Part shown: in pieces, positions 46,343 to 55,434 of the stretch
How the letters are laid out: each line of letters starts with the position of its first letter
How positions within the stretch are numbered: the stretch's first letter is position 1
DNA from: Fuerstiella sp.
GTDB taxonomy: Bacteria; Planctomycetota; Planctomycetia; Planctomycetales; Planctomycetaceae
NCBI GenBank assembly: GCA_022447225.1
Contig: JAKVAZ010000001.1
Span: forward strand, 544,955-608,954
Direction of reading: 5' to 3'
DNA: 64,000 nucleotides
The notes under the pieces: generated by a model
Databases searched by the model: none
Seen by the model: only the letters and a program-made list of their open reading frames with translations
Told to the model about the DNA's origin: nothing
Position numbers and translations under genes: made by a program

Positions 46343-47874
46343 CAACCCAAACGCCTGAACCACTACTGCTTGAGGTTCGCACCGTTACCAAACGCTTTCC
46401 CGGCGTAACGGCATTGCTTGATGTCAGTCTGAAGTTGCATCGTGGCGAGGTGCTTGCGCTGATCGGGGAAAACGGTGCCGGCAAAAGCACGCTCATGAAA
46501 ATTCTCGCGGGCGTGCAGGGGCCCGATGCGGGACGTATTCTGATTGATGGGCAGGATGTGACCATCAACAGTGTACAGGCAGCACAAGCTCTTGGTATTG
46601 CGCTCATCCATCAGGAACTCAATCTGTCCGACAACCTGGACATCGGGGCCAATATTTTCCTGGGGCGCGAACCTCGACGCTATGGCCTGATCGATTCCCG
46701 TGCAATTCGTCAAAAGTGTGTCGAGTTACTGGGCCGAGTCGGCCTGGATGTTCCACCGGAGACGATCGTCCATCGTCTGCCTATTGGTCAACAACAACTC
46801 GTAGAAATCGCCCGCGCACTTTCCATCGATGCTCGGGTGTTGATCATGGACGAACCCACTTCAAGCCTTTCTCAGCACGAAGCCAAACGGCTGTTCGAAG
46901 TTGTGAAGGATTTACGTAATCGCGGCGTCAGCATTGTTTATATCTCACACCGTCTTGGTGAAGTCCGAGAACTGGCGGATCGAGTCACCGTACTTCGTGA
47001 TGGAGAAAATGCCGGCGATCTGAACCGCAATGACCTCAGCCACGATCGCATGGTCCAGTTAATGGTCGGACGCGACATCTCTGAATTCTACGCACGCAAA
47101 CCGCATCAATCTGGTGAGCTTGCGCTGAAAGTTGACAAACTGGTAACCCCCGCCCATCCAGGTCACGAATTGAGTTTTACCGTTCGCAGGGGTGAACTGG
47201 TCGGCGTGGCCGGGCTGGTTGGTGCCGGACGGACAGAACTGCTACAGGTGCTGTTCGGAGTTGATGAAGCAGTCGCTGGAAACATTCGGATTGCCGACAG
47301 CCTGATACACCCCCGCAATCCAGTAGACGCGATCAACGCTGGAGTTGCTCTTGTTCCGGAAGATCGAAAGCAGCAGGGACTGATTTTAAGCATGGCAGTG
47401 CGGACCAATGTTGGTCTGGCGGGATTGAAACGCAATCAGAAACGAGGCGGTTTTCTGAATCATGCGGTCGAACAGTCTGACACGGATTTGATGATCCACA
47501 AACTTCAAATCCGAACACCAAATGATCGACAAATCGTCCAGTACCTGTCCGGCGGCAATCAGCAAAAAGTCGTGTTGGGCAAGTGGCTCGCGATGAAACC
47601 GGACATTCTGCTGCTTGACGAACCAACTCGCGGAATCGACATCGGAGCGAAACAGGAGATTTATGCCTTAATGGAAGAGTTGGCGGCCCAGGGTGTTGCG
47701 GTGTTGTTCGTCAGCAGCGAAATGGAGGAAATTCTGGGCATGTCTGACCGAGTACTGGTAATGCACGAAGGACGAATCACCGGTGAATTGCATGGCGATG
47801 AACTTAGTGAGGAAGCGATCATGAAACTGGCAACGGGAAACATTCGCAGAACGTCCGGAAGTTCTGCTCGTTGA
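46339..47874 (+). CDS. Sugar ABC transporter ATP-binding protein (RbsA/MglA-like, two ATPase domains)
   Basis: It has two fused ABC domains. The first has Walker [36 protein letters not shown] and [12 protein letters not shown]. The second begins near residue 255 with the degenerate Walker [10 protein letters not shown], as usual in this family, and has [15 protein letters not shown] and [11 protein letters not shown]. The length of 511 residues is normal. The ATG lies within the stop of the binding-protein gene (ATGA), indicating coupling. It energises the permease encoded at 47927. Confidence 0.95.
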   Translation: MTTQTPEPLLLEVRTVTKRFPGVTALLDVSLKLHRGEVLALIGENGAGKSTLMKILAGVQGPDAGRILIDGQDVTINSVQAAQALGIALIHQELNLSDNLDIGANIFLGREPRRYGLIDSRAIRQKCVELLGRVGLDVPPETIVHRLPIGQQQLVEIARALSIDARVLIMDEPTSSLSQHEAKRLFEVVKDLRNRGVSIVYISHRLGEVRELADRVTVLRDGENAGDLNRNDLSHDRMVQLMVGRDISEFYARKPHQSGELALKVDKLVTPAHPGHELSFTVRRGELVGVAGLVGAGRTELLQVLFGVDEAVAGNIRIADSLIHPRNPVDAINAGVALVPEDRKQQGLILSMAVRTNVGLAGLKRNQKRGGFLNHAVEQSDTDLMIHKLQIRTPNDRQIVQYLSGGNQQKVVLGKWLAMKPDILLLDEPTRGIDIGAKQEIYALMEELAAQGVAVLFVSSEMEEILGMSDRVLVMHEGRITGELHGDELSEEAIMKLATGNIRRTSGSSAR

Positions 47875-47926
47875 ATACACCGGGCTTGAGCGAACAATTG
47901 AATGCTTACGAATTATTGATTGATCT

Positions 47927-48916
47927 ATGAAACAAAATCTCGGCATCCTTGGTTTATTTGTTGCCGTCTTTGTGGCAACCGCAATCGCGAACCCAACGTT
48001 TGTGAATGCGTACAACATGGAAAATCTGATTACGCGCGCGTCACTGTACGGCATCATTGGGATTGGCGTCTCGTTTGTCATCGTTACCGGAGGCATCGAC
48101 CTTTCGATCGGATCAGTAATTGGACTGATCGGCACGCTCCTTCCACTCATGCTGATTGAGAAAGAAGTATCTATCTTTATCGCACTGCCGGCCGTTGCGC
48201 TGGTGTCTGTCATTATTGGACTTTCTCACGGTATTTTAATCACTCGACTCAACCTTCAGCCGTTTGTCATCACCTTATGTGGCCTGCTGATTTACCGCGG
48301 TGCTGCGCGTTGGATTGCGGGCGACGGAACTCAGGGGTTCAAAGGGCAGTACAAAGCATTGACATGGCTGGCAAACGGCAAGATCCCTCTTGTGGGGAAT
48401 TTTGATCTGCCGGTGCCATTTTTGATTCTTATTACACTGGCGATCGTTGCAGCTGTCTTCCTCAATAAGACAATCTACGGTCGTTATCTGCTGGCACTTG
48501 GGAACAATGAACTCGGCGCACGGTATAGCGGGATCAATACAACACGGATGGTCGTGGTTGCCTATGTTATTTGTTCCGTCGTCGCCGGACTTGGCGGTAT
48601 CCTCTTCGCCGCCTATTCCGGCTCAGTTCAGCCGGACAATTTTGGCAGCTTTTACGAGCTTTATGCGATTGCAGCCGCAGTGCTTGGAGGGTGCAGCCTG
48701 CGCGGCGGCCAGGGCTCCATTTTTGGCGTTTTGATTGGCGCTGCAATTCTGCCGCTTATTCGAAATTCGATCAATCTGCTTGGTATGGATACGACCCTTG
48801 AATTTGCCATCATCGGAGTCGTGATTCTGATTGGCGTCGTAATCGACGAAGTTGTGAAACGTCTGGCAGCAAAGCGTCGTGCGATCCTGCAGGCTCGGCA
48901 GGCGACAACCGAATAA
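47927..48916 (+). CDS. Sugar ABC transporter permease (RbsC-like)
   Basis: The membrane subunit, with eight to ten hydrophobic segments. Family motifs are NLITRASLYGIIGIGVSFVIVTGGIDLSIGSVIGL near the N-terminus, LNLQPFVITLCGLLIYRGAARW, and NELGARYSGINTTRMVVVAYVICSV. AVLGGCSLRGGQGSIFGVLIGAAIL follows, and the end is LEFAIIGVVILIGVVIDEVVKRL. The length of 329 residues is normal. It lies 52 bases after the ATPase gene. A second permease gene seems to have followed and decayed, so the present transporter would need to use this permease as a homodimer. Confidence 0.94.
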   Translation: MKQNLGILGLFVAVFVATAIANPTFVNAYNMENLITRASLYGIIGIGVSFVIVTGGIDLSIGSVIGLIGTLLPLMLIEKEVSIFIALPAVALVSVIIGLSHGILITRLNLQPFVITLCGLLIYRGAARWIAGDGTQGFKGQYKALTWLANGKIPLVGNFDLPVPFLILITLAIVAAVFLNKTIYGRYLLALGNNELGARYSGINTTRMVVVAYVICSVVAGLGGILFAAYSGSVQPDNFGSFYELYAIAAAVLGGCSLRGGQGSIFGVLIGAAILPLIRNSINLLGMDTTLEFAIIGVVILIGVVIDEVVKRLAAKRRAILQARQATTE

Positions 48917-48926
48917 CGAGAGACCA

Positions 48927-49265
48927 ATGACACATTCGACACAGACCGATCTGTCCGACCAGCTACATAGAGGCAGTGGCAATTCATTCGTTATGTTGTG
49001 TGGACGTCCAACGGATATCGGTAAGTGGGGAATCAAGCGGGAGGCCTGGCGTTCGGTTCGCCGCCGGCGCAGTGTTTCGACCGATGAAGACGGACGTTAG
49101 CTGCCAACAATGATGGAAGGATGATCCTGGAATTGCGTTCTCTGAGCTTTTCTGCCCCCCCCTCTTCTGGAGGAAGTGATCATCGGATCCGTGATTCTTT
49201 GGGGAGTTCTCGCCGACGAGGTGTTCAAACGCATTGCTGCTCAACGGCGATTGCGACAGACATGA
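48927..49265 (+). pseudogene. Remnant of a second RbsC-like permease gene (internal deletion)
   Basis: ATG 48927 lies 10 bases after the stop of the first permease and opens a short frame ending at 49100 (start DLSDQLHRGSGNSFVML, then unrelated sequence). At 49164-49265 another frame encodes EEVIIGSVILWGVLADEVF then KRIAAQRRLRQT and a stop. This matches the end of the intact neighbour (FAIIGVVILIGVVIDEVVKRLAAKRR). A start and a C-terminus of permease type about 230 bases apart suggest that nearly all of an RbsC-like gene was deleted. The C-terminal match is seen directly; the N-terminal assignment is inference. Confidence 0.7.
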
Positions 49266-49346
49266 TCCTTAACCGACTCCGTGGGGAAGAATCACCGGCG
49301 ACCGTCGATTGAATACTGTAGCGTGCCGGTTCCCGCTCTTCTCACA

Positions 49347-50279
49347 TCATGAATCATCCGGGTCGGCGTCGTCGATGGCATCTGCCGGCAGCTCGGTGTC
49401 GGAAACCGGTTCCTGTGATGTGCGCAGATCCAACCCCTCTTCCAGATGAAATTCTTCAATGAGTTCGCGTCGTCGCTGAGCGACTGCGCGGTCAAATTCC
49501 GACAGTACATCCATGGCACGATCACGAGATGTCGCAAGTCCGATAATCAGATACTGAGTAATCGCCAGCAGATAGCAGGTCCAGCCAACGATCCAGCGTT
49601 CCCAGTGCGTCCGGTACTCCTGGTCCAGTTGATCGATGTCCGTGCGGTGTTCTGCGATCATCTCGTGTGCCATGACCGTCGTGGCCGGGGAAAATGATCC
49701 GATCGGCAGCACTACTGACCACGACGACACGGTGGCATGTCGGACGATTTCCTCATGCGTATCCACCAGTGCCGGAAGTTGCCCACCGACGATCGCGGCC
49801 ATCATTGCCAGGACCGGCGACGATCGATTGAGATGCTGGCAGACGAAACCCTTGAAGAATGTCCATTTCTGTTTCCAGAATTCTTTGAAGATGCTTTTAC
49901 CTGGTTTGATCTTCGGGGGGCCTGGATGAATAACAGCAAACAGTTCCTGGTCGGGCATGGCTTCGATGACACCAATAGCCAGCATGAGTCGCAGCCCCAT
50001 GGTCAACCAGTCCATGCGTTCCAGCCAGTCAACCTGTTCCATCCAGCCGAACAGCAGATGTTCCATGTTGGCGGATGCGGCCAACAGCAGTAACGCTCCT
50101 CGAAACCATTCTTCCAGGTCTTTTTCGAGTTCATCGTCCAGGTCCTGCAGGCGGAACACCCGACGCAGGATAAAGCGAAAGACAGGAATTGCGATCAGTC
50201 CCACGATCACGCGGGTAATCGGGCGCAGCACTGACCGGAACAGCGGTAAATTCATTAGCGCTCGAAAGACACTGCCCAC
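49347..50279 (-). CDS. Membrane protein of unknown function
   Basis: A 310-residue protein I do not recognise. The N-terminus has a hydrophobic segment (ITRVIVGLIAIPVFRFIL), then an acidic helix DLDDELEKDLEEWF. Further hydrophobic stretches are at GALLLLAASANMEHLLFGW, LGLRLMLAIGVIEAM-like, SPVLAMMAAIVGGQLPAL and CYLLAITQYLIIGLA. A charged helix (LSEFDRAVAQRRRELIEEFHLEEG) and an acidic tail (DAIDDADPDDS) end it. It looks like a planctomycete-type integral membrane protein with a cytosolic coiled-coil end. It diverges from the site-2 protease gene, with a 200-base gap. Confidence 0.7.
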   Translation of the reverse strand: MGSVFRALMNLPLFRSVLRPITRVIVGLIAIPVFRFILRRVFRLQDLDDELEKDLEEWFRGALLLLAASANMEHLLFGWMEQVDWLERMDWLTMGLRLMLAIGVIEAMPDQELFAVIHPGPPKIKPGKSIFKEFWKQKWTFFKGFVCQHLNRSSPVLAMMAAIVGGQLPALVDTHEEIVRHATVSSWSVVLPIGSFSPATTVMAHEMIAEHRTDIDQLDQEYRTHWERWIVGWTCYLLAITQYLIIGLATSRDRAMDVLSEFDRAVAQRRRELIEEFHLEEGLDLRTSQEPVSDTELPADAIDDADPDDS

Positions 50280-50476
50280 GCTGACCTGCCCACCTGGAAG
50301 AAGTTTGGTTTCTTAGCCGCATCACTTCATGCAGAATTTCGTGCGTCGTGAATCGCACTTCCCTTTGCAATTCCCACCTGAACTGTATCCTCTGAGAAAA
50401 CCCTCCACCAACGACATCGAGTGCACTTGTTCTGCACAGAAGACTCAATGGTCATTATCAGCCAGGGACCACACGA

Positions 50477-51151
50477 ATGCTGGGAAATGCAGGTGAGACA
50501 GAATTAGACCTGCGGTTTCAGCTGTTTGGGGTTCCGGTGCGTGTGCATCCGGCATTCTGGCTGCTCGCTGCATTTGTCTGCTGGCCGTCCGCCGGCGGCC
50601 GTTCGGATCTTGTGCTCATCGGGGTGCTGTGTGTCTTCTTTTCAATTCTGGTTCACGAATTTGGCCACGCACTTGCGTTTCGAAGGTACGGACATCGCGG
50701 CGAAATCGTGCTGTACATGATGGGTGGCTACGCCACCGGCGGCCGGTTGTCGACCTGGCGCAATGTCATTGTGTCAGCCGCCGGACCTGCAGCAGGGTTC
50801 GTGGTGGCGGGAATCGTGCTGTGGCTGATGAAAACAATTCCCCTTGAAACATTTGCTCAGAATCTGACGCTGTACTGGACACTTGATTTGCTGTGGTTTG
50901 TCAATTTCTGGTGGGGGATTCTGAATCTTACTCCCTGCATTCCGCTGGACGGCGGTCGCATCATGCAGTCACTGGTCTATCGATATTCGCCACGTCGGGC
51001 TGACATCAAAGTTCTGTGGTTTTGTATTCTGTCGTCCGGAGCTGTTGCCTTGTGGGGTGCCCAGCAGGAACGCCGGTTTCTGATGATTATGTTTGGTCTG
51101 ATGTGTGCGCAGCATGTGATTGCACTTAATCAGCGTAACCAATTTCGCTGA
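50477..51151 (+). CDS. Site-2 protease family (M50) zinc metalloprotease
   Basis: A compact intramembrane protease of 224 residues. The first zinc-binding motif HEFGH is at His60-His64 in LVHEFGHALAFRRYGH. The second is NLTPCIPLDGGR with Asp158. FLMIMFGLMCAQHVIAL forms a last membrane segment. GGYATGG follows the first motif, typical of the group that lacks a PDZ domain (rhomboid-like S2P, SpoIVFB type). Substrates are unknown; such proteases cleave transmembrane regulators. ATG 50477 starts the FGVPVRVHPAFWLLA family block after 18 residues. It converges on murJ 15 bases away. Confidence 0.88.
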   Translation: MLGNAGETELDLRFQLFGVPVRVHPAFWLLAAFVCWPSAGGRSDLVLIGVLCVFFSILVHEFGHALAFRRYGHRGEIVLYMMGGYATGGRLSTWRNVIVSAAGPAAGFVVAGIVLWLMKTIPLETFAQNLTLYWTLDLLWFVNFWWGILNLTPCIPLDGGRIMQSLVYRYSPRRADIKVLWFCILSSGAVALWGAQQERRFLMIMFGLMCAQHVIALNQRNQFR

Positions 51152-51166
51152 GTATGACCCGCCAGA

Positions 51167-52780
51167 TTATTCAAACGGTTCCGCCAGCAGTCGCCTTGCC
51201 GTCAGTCCGGTCAGTCTGAGACTGGTCCAATAGACGCCCACGGATACTCCGACAGGACCGGCGACTCTCAACAGGCGACCGGGTGTTGAGTCGTCTCCGG
51301 TCAGAAAACGCTGCAACATAACGCAGCAGCCAGCCATCACAGCGGCAGCAAGGACACTCCGCCACAGTACCGGAACACAGGCACGGTATCCTGCGGTCAG
51401 ATGTCGCCGATGCAGCAGTGTTAACGCCAGACCCAGCTGGAACAGCATGGCCAGAACTCCGGCAACCGGCAATGCCGTCTCTGCCAGTACGGGCAGCAGA
51501 GTGATGTCGAGGATCACATTGAGTCCAACGCAAATGAGTCCCTGTCGCGCCGGGCTGAGCTGATCGCCGGCTGCATAGAACACTCGATTCACAATTAGCA
51601 GACCGCAGGAAATCCACACACCAAAACCATAAGCCCCAATCATGCGGGACGTGAGTTGCGCATCTTCCACACCGAATGCACCTCGTCGAAACAATAAATC
51701 CGTGAGGGGTTCAGCCATCAGCCATAAACCGACGCTGGCAGGAATTCCCACCAGCAGCACCAGTTGCAATCCGTGAAGAATGTCACGTCCAAGTTCTTCA
51801 GTCTTACTGGATGCGATGTGGCGTGCGAAGCGGGGAAATAAAACCGTTCCCAGAGCAATTCCAAACACACCAAGTGGAAACTGAAACATACGCTGACCCA
51901 GATACATGGCAGCTGTCGTCCCTTCTGCCAGCCGGAACGGTTCCAGAAAATTCGGTAAGCTTTGGGCAGGTTGAGACAACAGCCAGGCCAGCAGACTGTC
52001 GATCATTGCATTGAACTGTGTGATAGAAAGTCCGAACATCACCGGTCCCATTTGTCGAAATAAACGACCGACTCGCTGACGCACTTCCGGGGAAATCACC
52101 CCCAAGCTCATGCGAACCTCAAACTGTCGTGTTTTGAGAACCGCAAGGCCCAGCTGAACGCCGCCCCCGGCTATGACACTCACAGCAATCATCCTTACCT
52201 GGTCTGCATCAGTTGCCATCATCAGCATGGCCAGCAGTCCTCCGCTGAGCCATACAATATTAAGCGCCACAGGCAGCAGGGCAGGTATCAGGAAATGTTG
52301 AATTCCGTTCAACGCGGCGCAATGCAGTGCAGCAAGGCAGATCAATACTGAGTAAGGCAGCATCATCATGGTGAGCTGCACGAGTAACAGGCTGCGATCA
52401 GACAGGTTCCACACGAGCAATACACCCAGCAGTCCCAGTTCCGCTGCGGTGACCACCAGACCCAGCCACAGTATCAGCCGCCATGCCATCGCCGAAAATA
52501 AGTCGGATGCAGCCGCACGGCCAACGTTGCGGTCTTCATCGACGAATCGCGGAAGGAACGCCGCCGTCATGGCTCCTTCGCCGAACAGCCGACGAAACGA
52601 TCCCGGGATGCGGAAGGCAAGTGTAAACGTGTCCAGCACCCAGCCCGTGCCGAACAGTCCGGCCATGAGCATGTCACGGCCCAGACCCAGAATACGACTC
52701 ACCAGAGTCAGGCCGCTGACGACACTGAATCCGCTGAGGCGTCTGCTGCCCGCAGCAGGTTGATGATCAGCATCGGGCAT
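51167..52780 (-). CDS. murJ: Lipid II flippase MurJ
   Basis: MurJ moves lipid II across the inner membrane for peptidoglycan synthesis. It is a MOP-superfamily protein with about 14 membrane segments. The N-terminus shows GLTLVSRILGLGRDMLMAGLFG and DTFTLAFRIPGSFRRLFGEGAMTAAFLPRF, the landmark block of the family. Later blocks are SLLAWLLSQPAQSLPNFLEPFRLAEGTTAAMYLGQRMFQFPLGVFGIALGTVLFP and RVFYAAGDQLSPARQGLICVGLNVILDI in sections. The length of 537 residues is normal. It is notable because planctomycetes were long thought to lack peptidoglycan, and MurJ fits the present view that many retain it. The gene diverges from mutL. Confidence 0.95.
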   Translation of the reverse strand: MPDADHQPAAGSRRLSGFSVVSGLTLVSRILGLGRDMLMAGLFGTGWVLDTFTLAFRIPGSFRRLFGEGAMTAAFLPRFVDEDRNVGRAAASDLFSAMAWRLILWLGLVVTAAELGLLGVLLVWNLSDRSLLLVQLTMMMLPYSVLICLAALHCAALNGIQHFLIPALLPVALNIVWLSGGLLAMLMMATDADQVRMIAVSVIAGGGVQLGLAVLKTRQFEVRMSLGVISPEVRQRVGRLFRQMGPVMFGLSITQFNAMIDSLLAWLLSQPAQSLPNFLEPFRLAEGTTAAMYLGQRMFQFPLGVFGIALGTVLFPRFARHIASSKTEELGRDILHGLQLVLLVGIPASVGLWLMAEPLTDLLFRRGAFGVEDAQLTSRMIGAYGFGVWISCGLLIVNRVFYAAGDQLSPARQGLICVGLNVILDITLLPVLAETALPVAGVLAMLFQLGLALTLLHRRHLTAGYRACVPVLWRSVLAAAVMAGCCVMLQRFLTGDDSTPGRLLRVAGPVGVSVGVYWTSLRLTGLTARRLLAEPFE

Positions 52781-53126
52781 GCGCAGAGGTTCGCTGGAGG
52801 GAGAACAGGGTTTTTGTGAGGCAGATTGTAGTCAGACGGCCGAAAACTCCAATCACCAATTTGACCTGTGCCAATATGATAGCGGTACCCGTATTCCGTA
52901 CATTCTCTCTCCAAAGGCTGTTCCGAAAAGCATCGCCTTTGCCATGACAATCGGTGGCACGAGAAACACGGCCATGCGGGCCTTGCATTTATGGTCTCCA
53001 CAGCGGAAAGACCGGCCGAACACACAGTTCAGATCGTTCGGGAAAGATTCTTACACACATTGGCCGGTTGACTCGCTGACGGAGGGGCCAATCGACGACT
53101 TGAATTCAATCGGTTAGGATACACAG
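52781..53126. other. Divergent intergenic region between murJ and mutL
   Basis: 346 bases with no credible gene; the short forward frame at 52779-53117 overlaps the murJ start and shows no family resemblance. No strong hairpin seen. Confidence 0.45.
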
Positions 53127-55052
53127 ATGTCCAGACGCATTCGGCAACTGAATCCTCATGTCGTTAATCGCATTGCAGCCGGTGAAGTTATTGAACGTCC
53201 GGCCAGTGTCGTGAAGGAACTGCTGGAGAACAGTGTCGATGCGTTGGCAACCCGCATCGAAGTGGATGTTTCAGCCGGCGGTCTGGAACTTATCCGTATC
53301 ACTGACAATGGCGAAGGAATGCATCCGGATGACCTGGAACTGGCTGTGACCAGCCATGCCACAAGTAAGATTGGCAGTGACTCAGATCTGGATCAGGTGG
53401 CTACTTTGGGGTTTCGGGGCGAAGCGCTGGCTTCCGTGGCATCGGTCAGCCGTTTTCAGATTCGTACGCGGCGTTCAGGTCTGCCAACCGGGAGTGAGCT
53501 GCACACTGAGGGTGGTGATACGATCACTCAACGTGAATGCGGGTGTCAGGAAGGCACCCGCATCGAAGTTCACAATCTGTTCTACAACACCCCGGCCCGC
53601 CGGCGGTTTTTGCGGAAACCAGCGACTGAGTTCGGACGGATCAGTGAACAGTTTTCCAGGATTGCGCTGGCAAATCCTCGACTGCACATGGTGCTGCGAC
53701 ACAACAACCGCGTGGTCTACGAATTGCCAGGCAGTGCCAGTCAGGAAGACCGTATTCGCCGATTTTTCGGCAGCGACATTGCCGACAAACTGATTCCGAT
53801 TGAATCCAAAACGACAGATAGTGACGGTCAGACGACCCGCCTGTGGGGATTCGTCGGTGACCCGTCACTCAGCAAGTCCACTCGAAAGAACCAGTTCCTG
53901 TTTCTCAACGGTCGCTGGATTCAGGATCGCAGCCTTCAGCACGCATTGGGAGAAGCCTACCGTGGGTTACTGATGGTCGGTCGGAATCCGGTCAGTTTTT
54001 TGTTTCTGGAAGTGCCGCCGCATCTGGTCGACGTGAATGTGCATCCCACCAAAACAGAAGTGCGTTTCCAGGACGGTCAGGCATTGTATCGGCAGTTGCT
54101 CAGAACCATTCGCGATCGATTTGTGCAGCTGGATTTTCATGTCGATTTTCAGGTCCCTGCTAAGTCCGCAGGCGGGACCGCGGAACCGGCACATGCCGGA
54201 ACGGGCGTGCAGAAGGAACTCAATGTGTGGGCCGACAGTACGACACGTCCGGCACCGCCTTTTCAGGGATCACCTGGGTTACTTCCGGAACGAGTGATCG
54301 AAGAGTTCCGTGCGTTCCCCCAGGATCCTGTTTCCGGTGTCGATATCCAGGACCCTGCCGCAGCTGCGGCTCATCCGGACGCTGCAGAACCGAATTCGGC
54401 AGTGGTCGGGACACTGAGCCCTGCCCACCAGCCATCCGCCGATGTTTCGGCGGATGCGGAGAATTTGGTTCCCCTGGACGAATTTCGGGCGATTCAGGTG
54501 CATGACTGTTACCTGGTGATTGCCACAGACGATGGAATCGAAATCATCGATCAGCACGCTCTGCACGAACGCATTCTTTACGAACATCTGCGAATCCGGG
54601 TTCTGGAAGGCACCGTCGAACGTCAAAAACTATTGATTCCGGAAACCATTGAATGCAGTGCCGTTGAAGCTGCCGTGCTGTGTGAACATGAAGATTTACT
54701 CAGAGAAATCGGGTTCGAAGTTCAGGAATTCGGTGGTACCACTGTGCTGCTGGAGTCGCATCCGGTCCTGATTCCTCAGGGAAACTTCGTGGGGGTTCTT
54801 AAAGATTTTGCAGAGCAGCTGGAGAAATCAGACGGGAAAACGTCTCGTCGCGATCTGCTGGATCGCATGTTGCACACGATGGCCTGTCGAGCGGCAATCA
54901 AAGCCGGCCGACGGCTGACTCCGGAAGAAATGCACGAACTATTGCATCAAAGACATTTGGTCGCCGATTCTCATCATTGTCCGCATGGTCGCCCGACGGC
55001 AATGAAACTGACGCGAAAAATGCTGGATCGTCAGTTCGGTCGCCTCGGATGA
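53127..55052 (+). CDS. mutL: DNA mismatch repair protein MutL
   Basis: MutL couples mismatch recognition by MutS to downstream repair. The N-terminal GHKL ATPase has VVNRIAAGEVIERPASVVKELLENSVDA, ITDNGEGM, ATSKI and GFRGEALASV. The transducer region shows NGRWIQDRSLQHAL and VDVNVHPTKTEVRFQD. A variable linker (about residues 340-445) is rich in Pro and Ala. The C-terminal dimerisation domain has IIDQHALHERILYE, close to the DQHAxxERxxYE endonuclease motif DQHA(X)2E(X)4E, then ACRAAIKAG and CPHGRPTAMKL. It is likely an endonuclease-type MutL. The length is 641 residues. The stop overlaps the ATG of a small ORF. mutS is far away in this window (5971). Confidence 0.96.
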   Translation: MSRRIRQLNPHVVNRIAAGEVIERPASVVKELLENSVDALATRIEVDVSAGGLELIRITDNGEGMHPDDLELAVTSHATSKIGSDSDLDQVATLGFRGEALASVASVSRFQIRTRRSGLPTGSELHTEGGDTITQRECGCQEGTRIEVHNLFYNTPARRRFLRKPATEFGRISEQFSRIALANPRLHMVLRHNNRVVYELPGSASQEDRIRRFFGSDIADKLIPIESKTTDSDGQTTRLWGFVGDPSLSKSTRKNQFLFLNGRWIQDRSLQHALGEAYRGLLMVGRNPVSFLFLEVPPHLVDVNVHPTKTEVRFQDGQALYRQLLRTIRDRFVQLDFHVDFQVPAKSAGGTAEPAHAGTGVQKELNVWADSTTRPAPPFQGSPGLLPERVIEEFRAFPQDPVSGVDIQDPAAAAAHPDAAEPNSAVVGTLSPAHQPSADVSADAENLVPLDEFRAIQVHDCYLVIATDDGIEIIDQHALHERILYEHLRIRVLEGTVERQKLLIPETIECSAVEAAVLCEHEDLLREIGFEVQEFGGTTVLLESHPVLIPQGNFVGVLKDFAEQLEKSDGKTSRRDLLDRMLHTMACRAAIKAGRRLTPEEMHELLHQRHLVADSHHCPHGRPTAMKLTRKMLDRQFGRLG

Positions 55053-55219
55053 AGCGGGGCATGGCAGACATTGTCTATGTGGGTTTGACGGCAGAGGAGC
55101 GGATCGGACGTTTTTTGGGTGGTCGGTTTCACGATGTTGTCTTCAGGGGCCGAATGATTTTCGGAGTTCCGGCTCACCGAAAAGTTCAGTTCGCAGTCAG
55201 TTGCGGCGATGTTTCATAA
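55049..55219 (+). CDS. Small ORF overlapping the mutL stop, function unknown
   Basis: A 56-residue frame whose ATG overlaps the mutL stop by four bases (ATGA). The residues, MADIVYVGLTAEERIGRFL and HDVVFRGRMIFGVPAHRKVQF in part, show no family I know. The coupling arrangement is the only evidence. It may equally be a remnant, since its length and composition are not decisive. Confidence 0.3.
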   Translation: MKRGMADIVYVGLTAEERIGRFLGGRFHDVVFRGRMIFGVPAHRKVQFAVSCGDVS

Positions 55220-55392
55220 GGAAACCTGAGTTGGTTTGCTGGTGAGTTGACAGAAGCGTTTTAGCAGCCAGTCTGATTTCTAACCTGCGGGAATCAGGGA
55301 ATCCCGAACGTCACCAAAAGGAAATTACCAACCGGCCATTGCAATGGAACGTTATGTCCAGTGTGATTGCGTTCTTAAACCACGAAAACTTG

Positions 55393-55413
55393 CCCCGACA
55401 CCGACTGTCGGGG
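55393..55413 (+). promoter_or_regulatory. Perfect hairpin just before aroDE
   Basis: CCCCGACA and TGTCGGGG form an 8-bp stem with loop CCGAC. It ends 21 bases before the aroDE ATG. There is no U-tract, so it is not a standard terminator; it could be an operator or a leader hairpin close to the ribosome binding site. Confidence 0.4.
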
Positions 55414-55434
55414 AATCACGACTGTTGACAGAAC

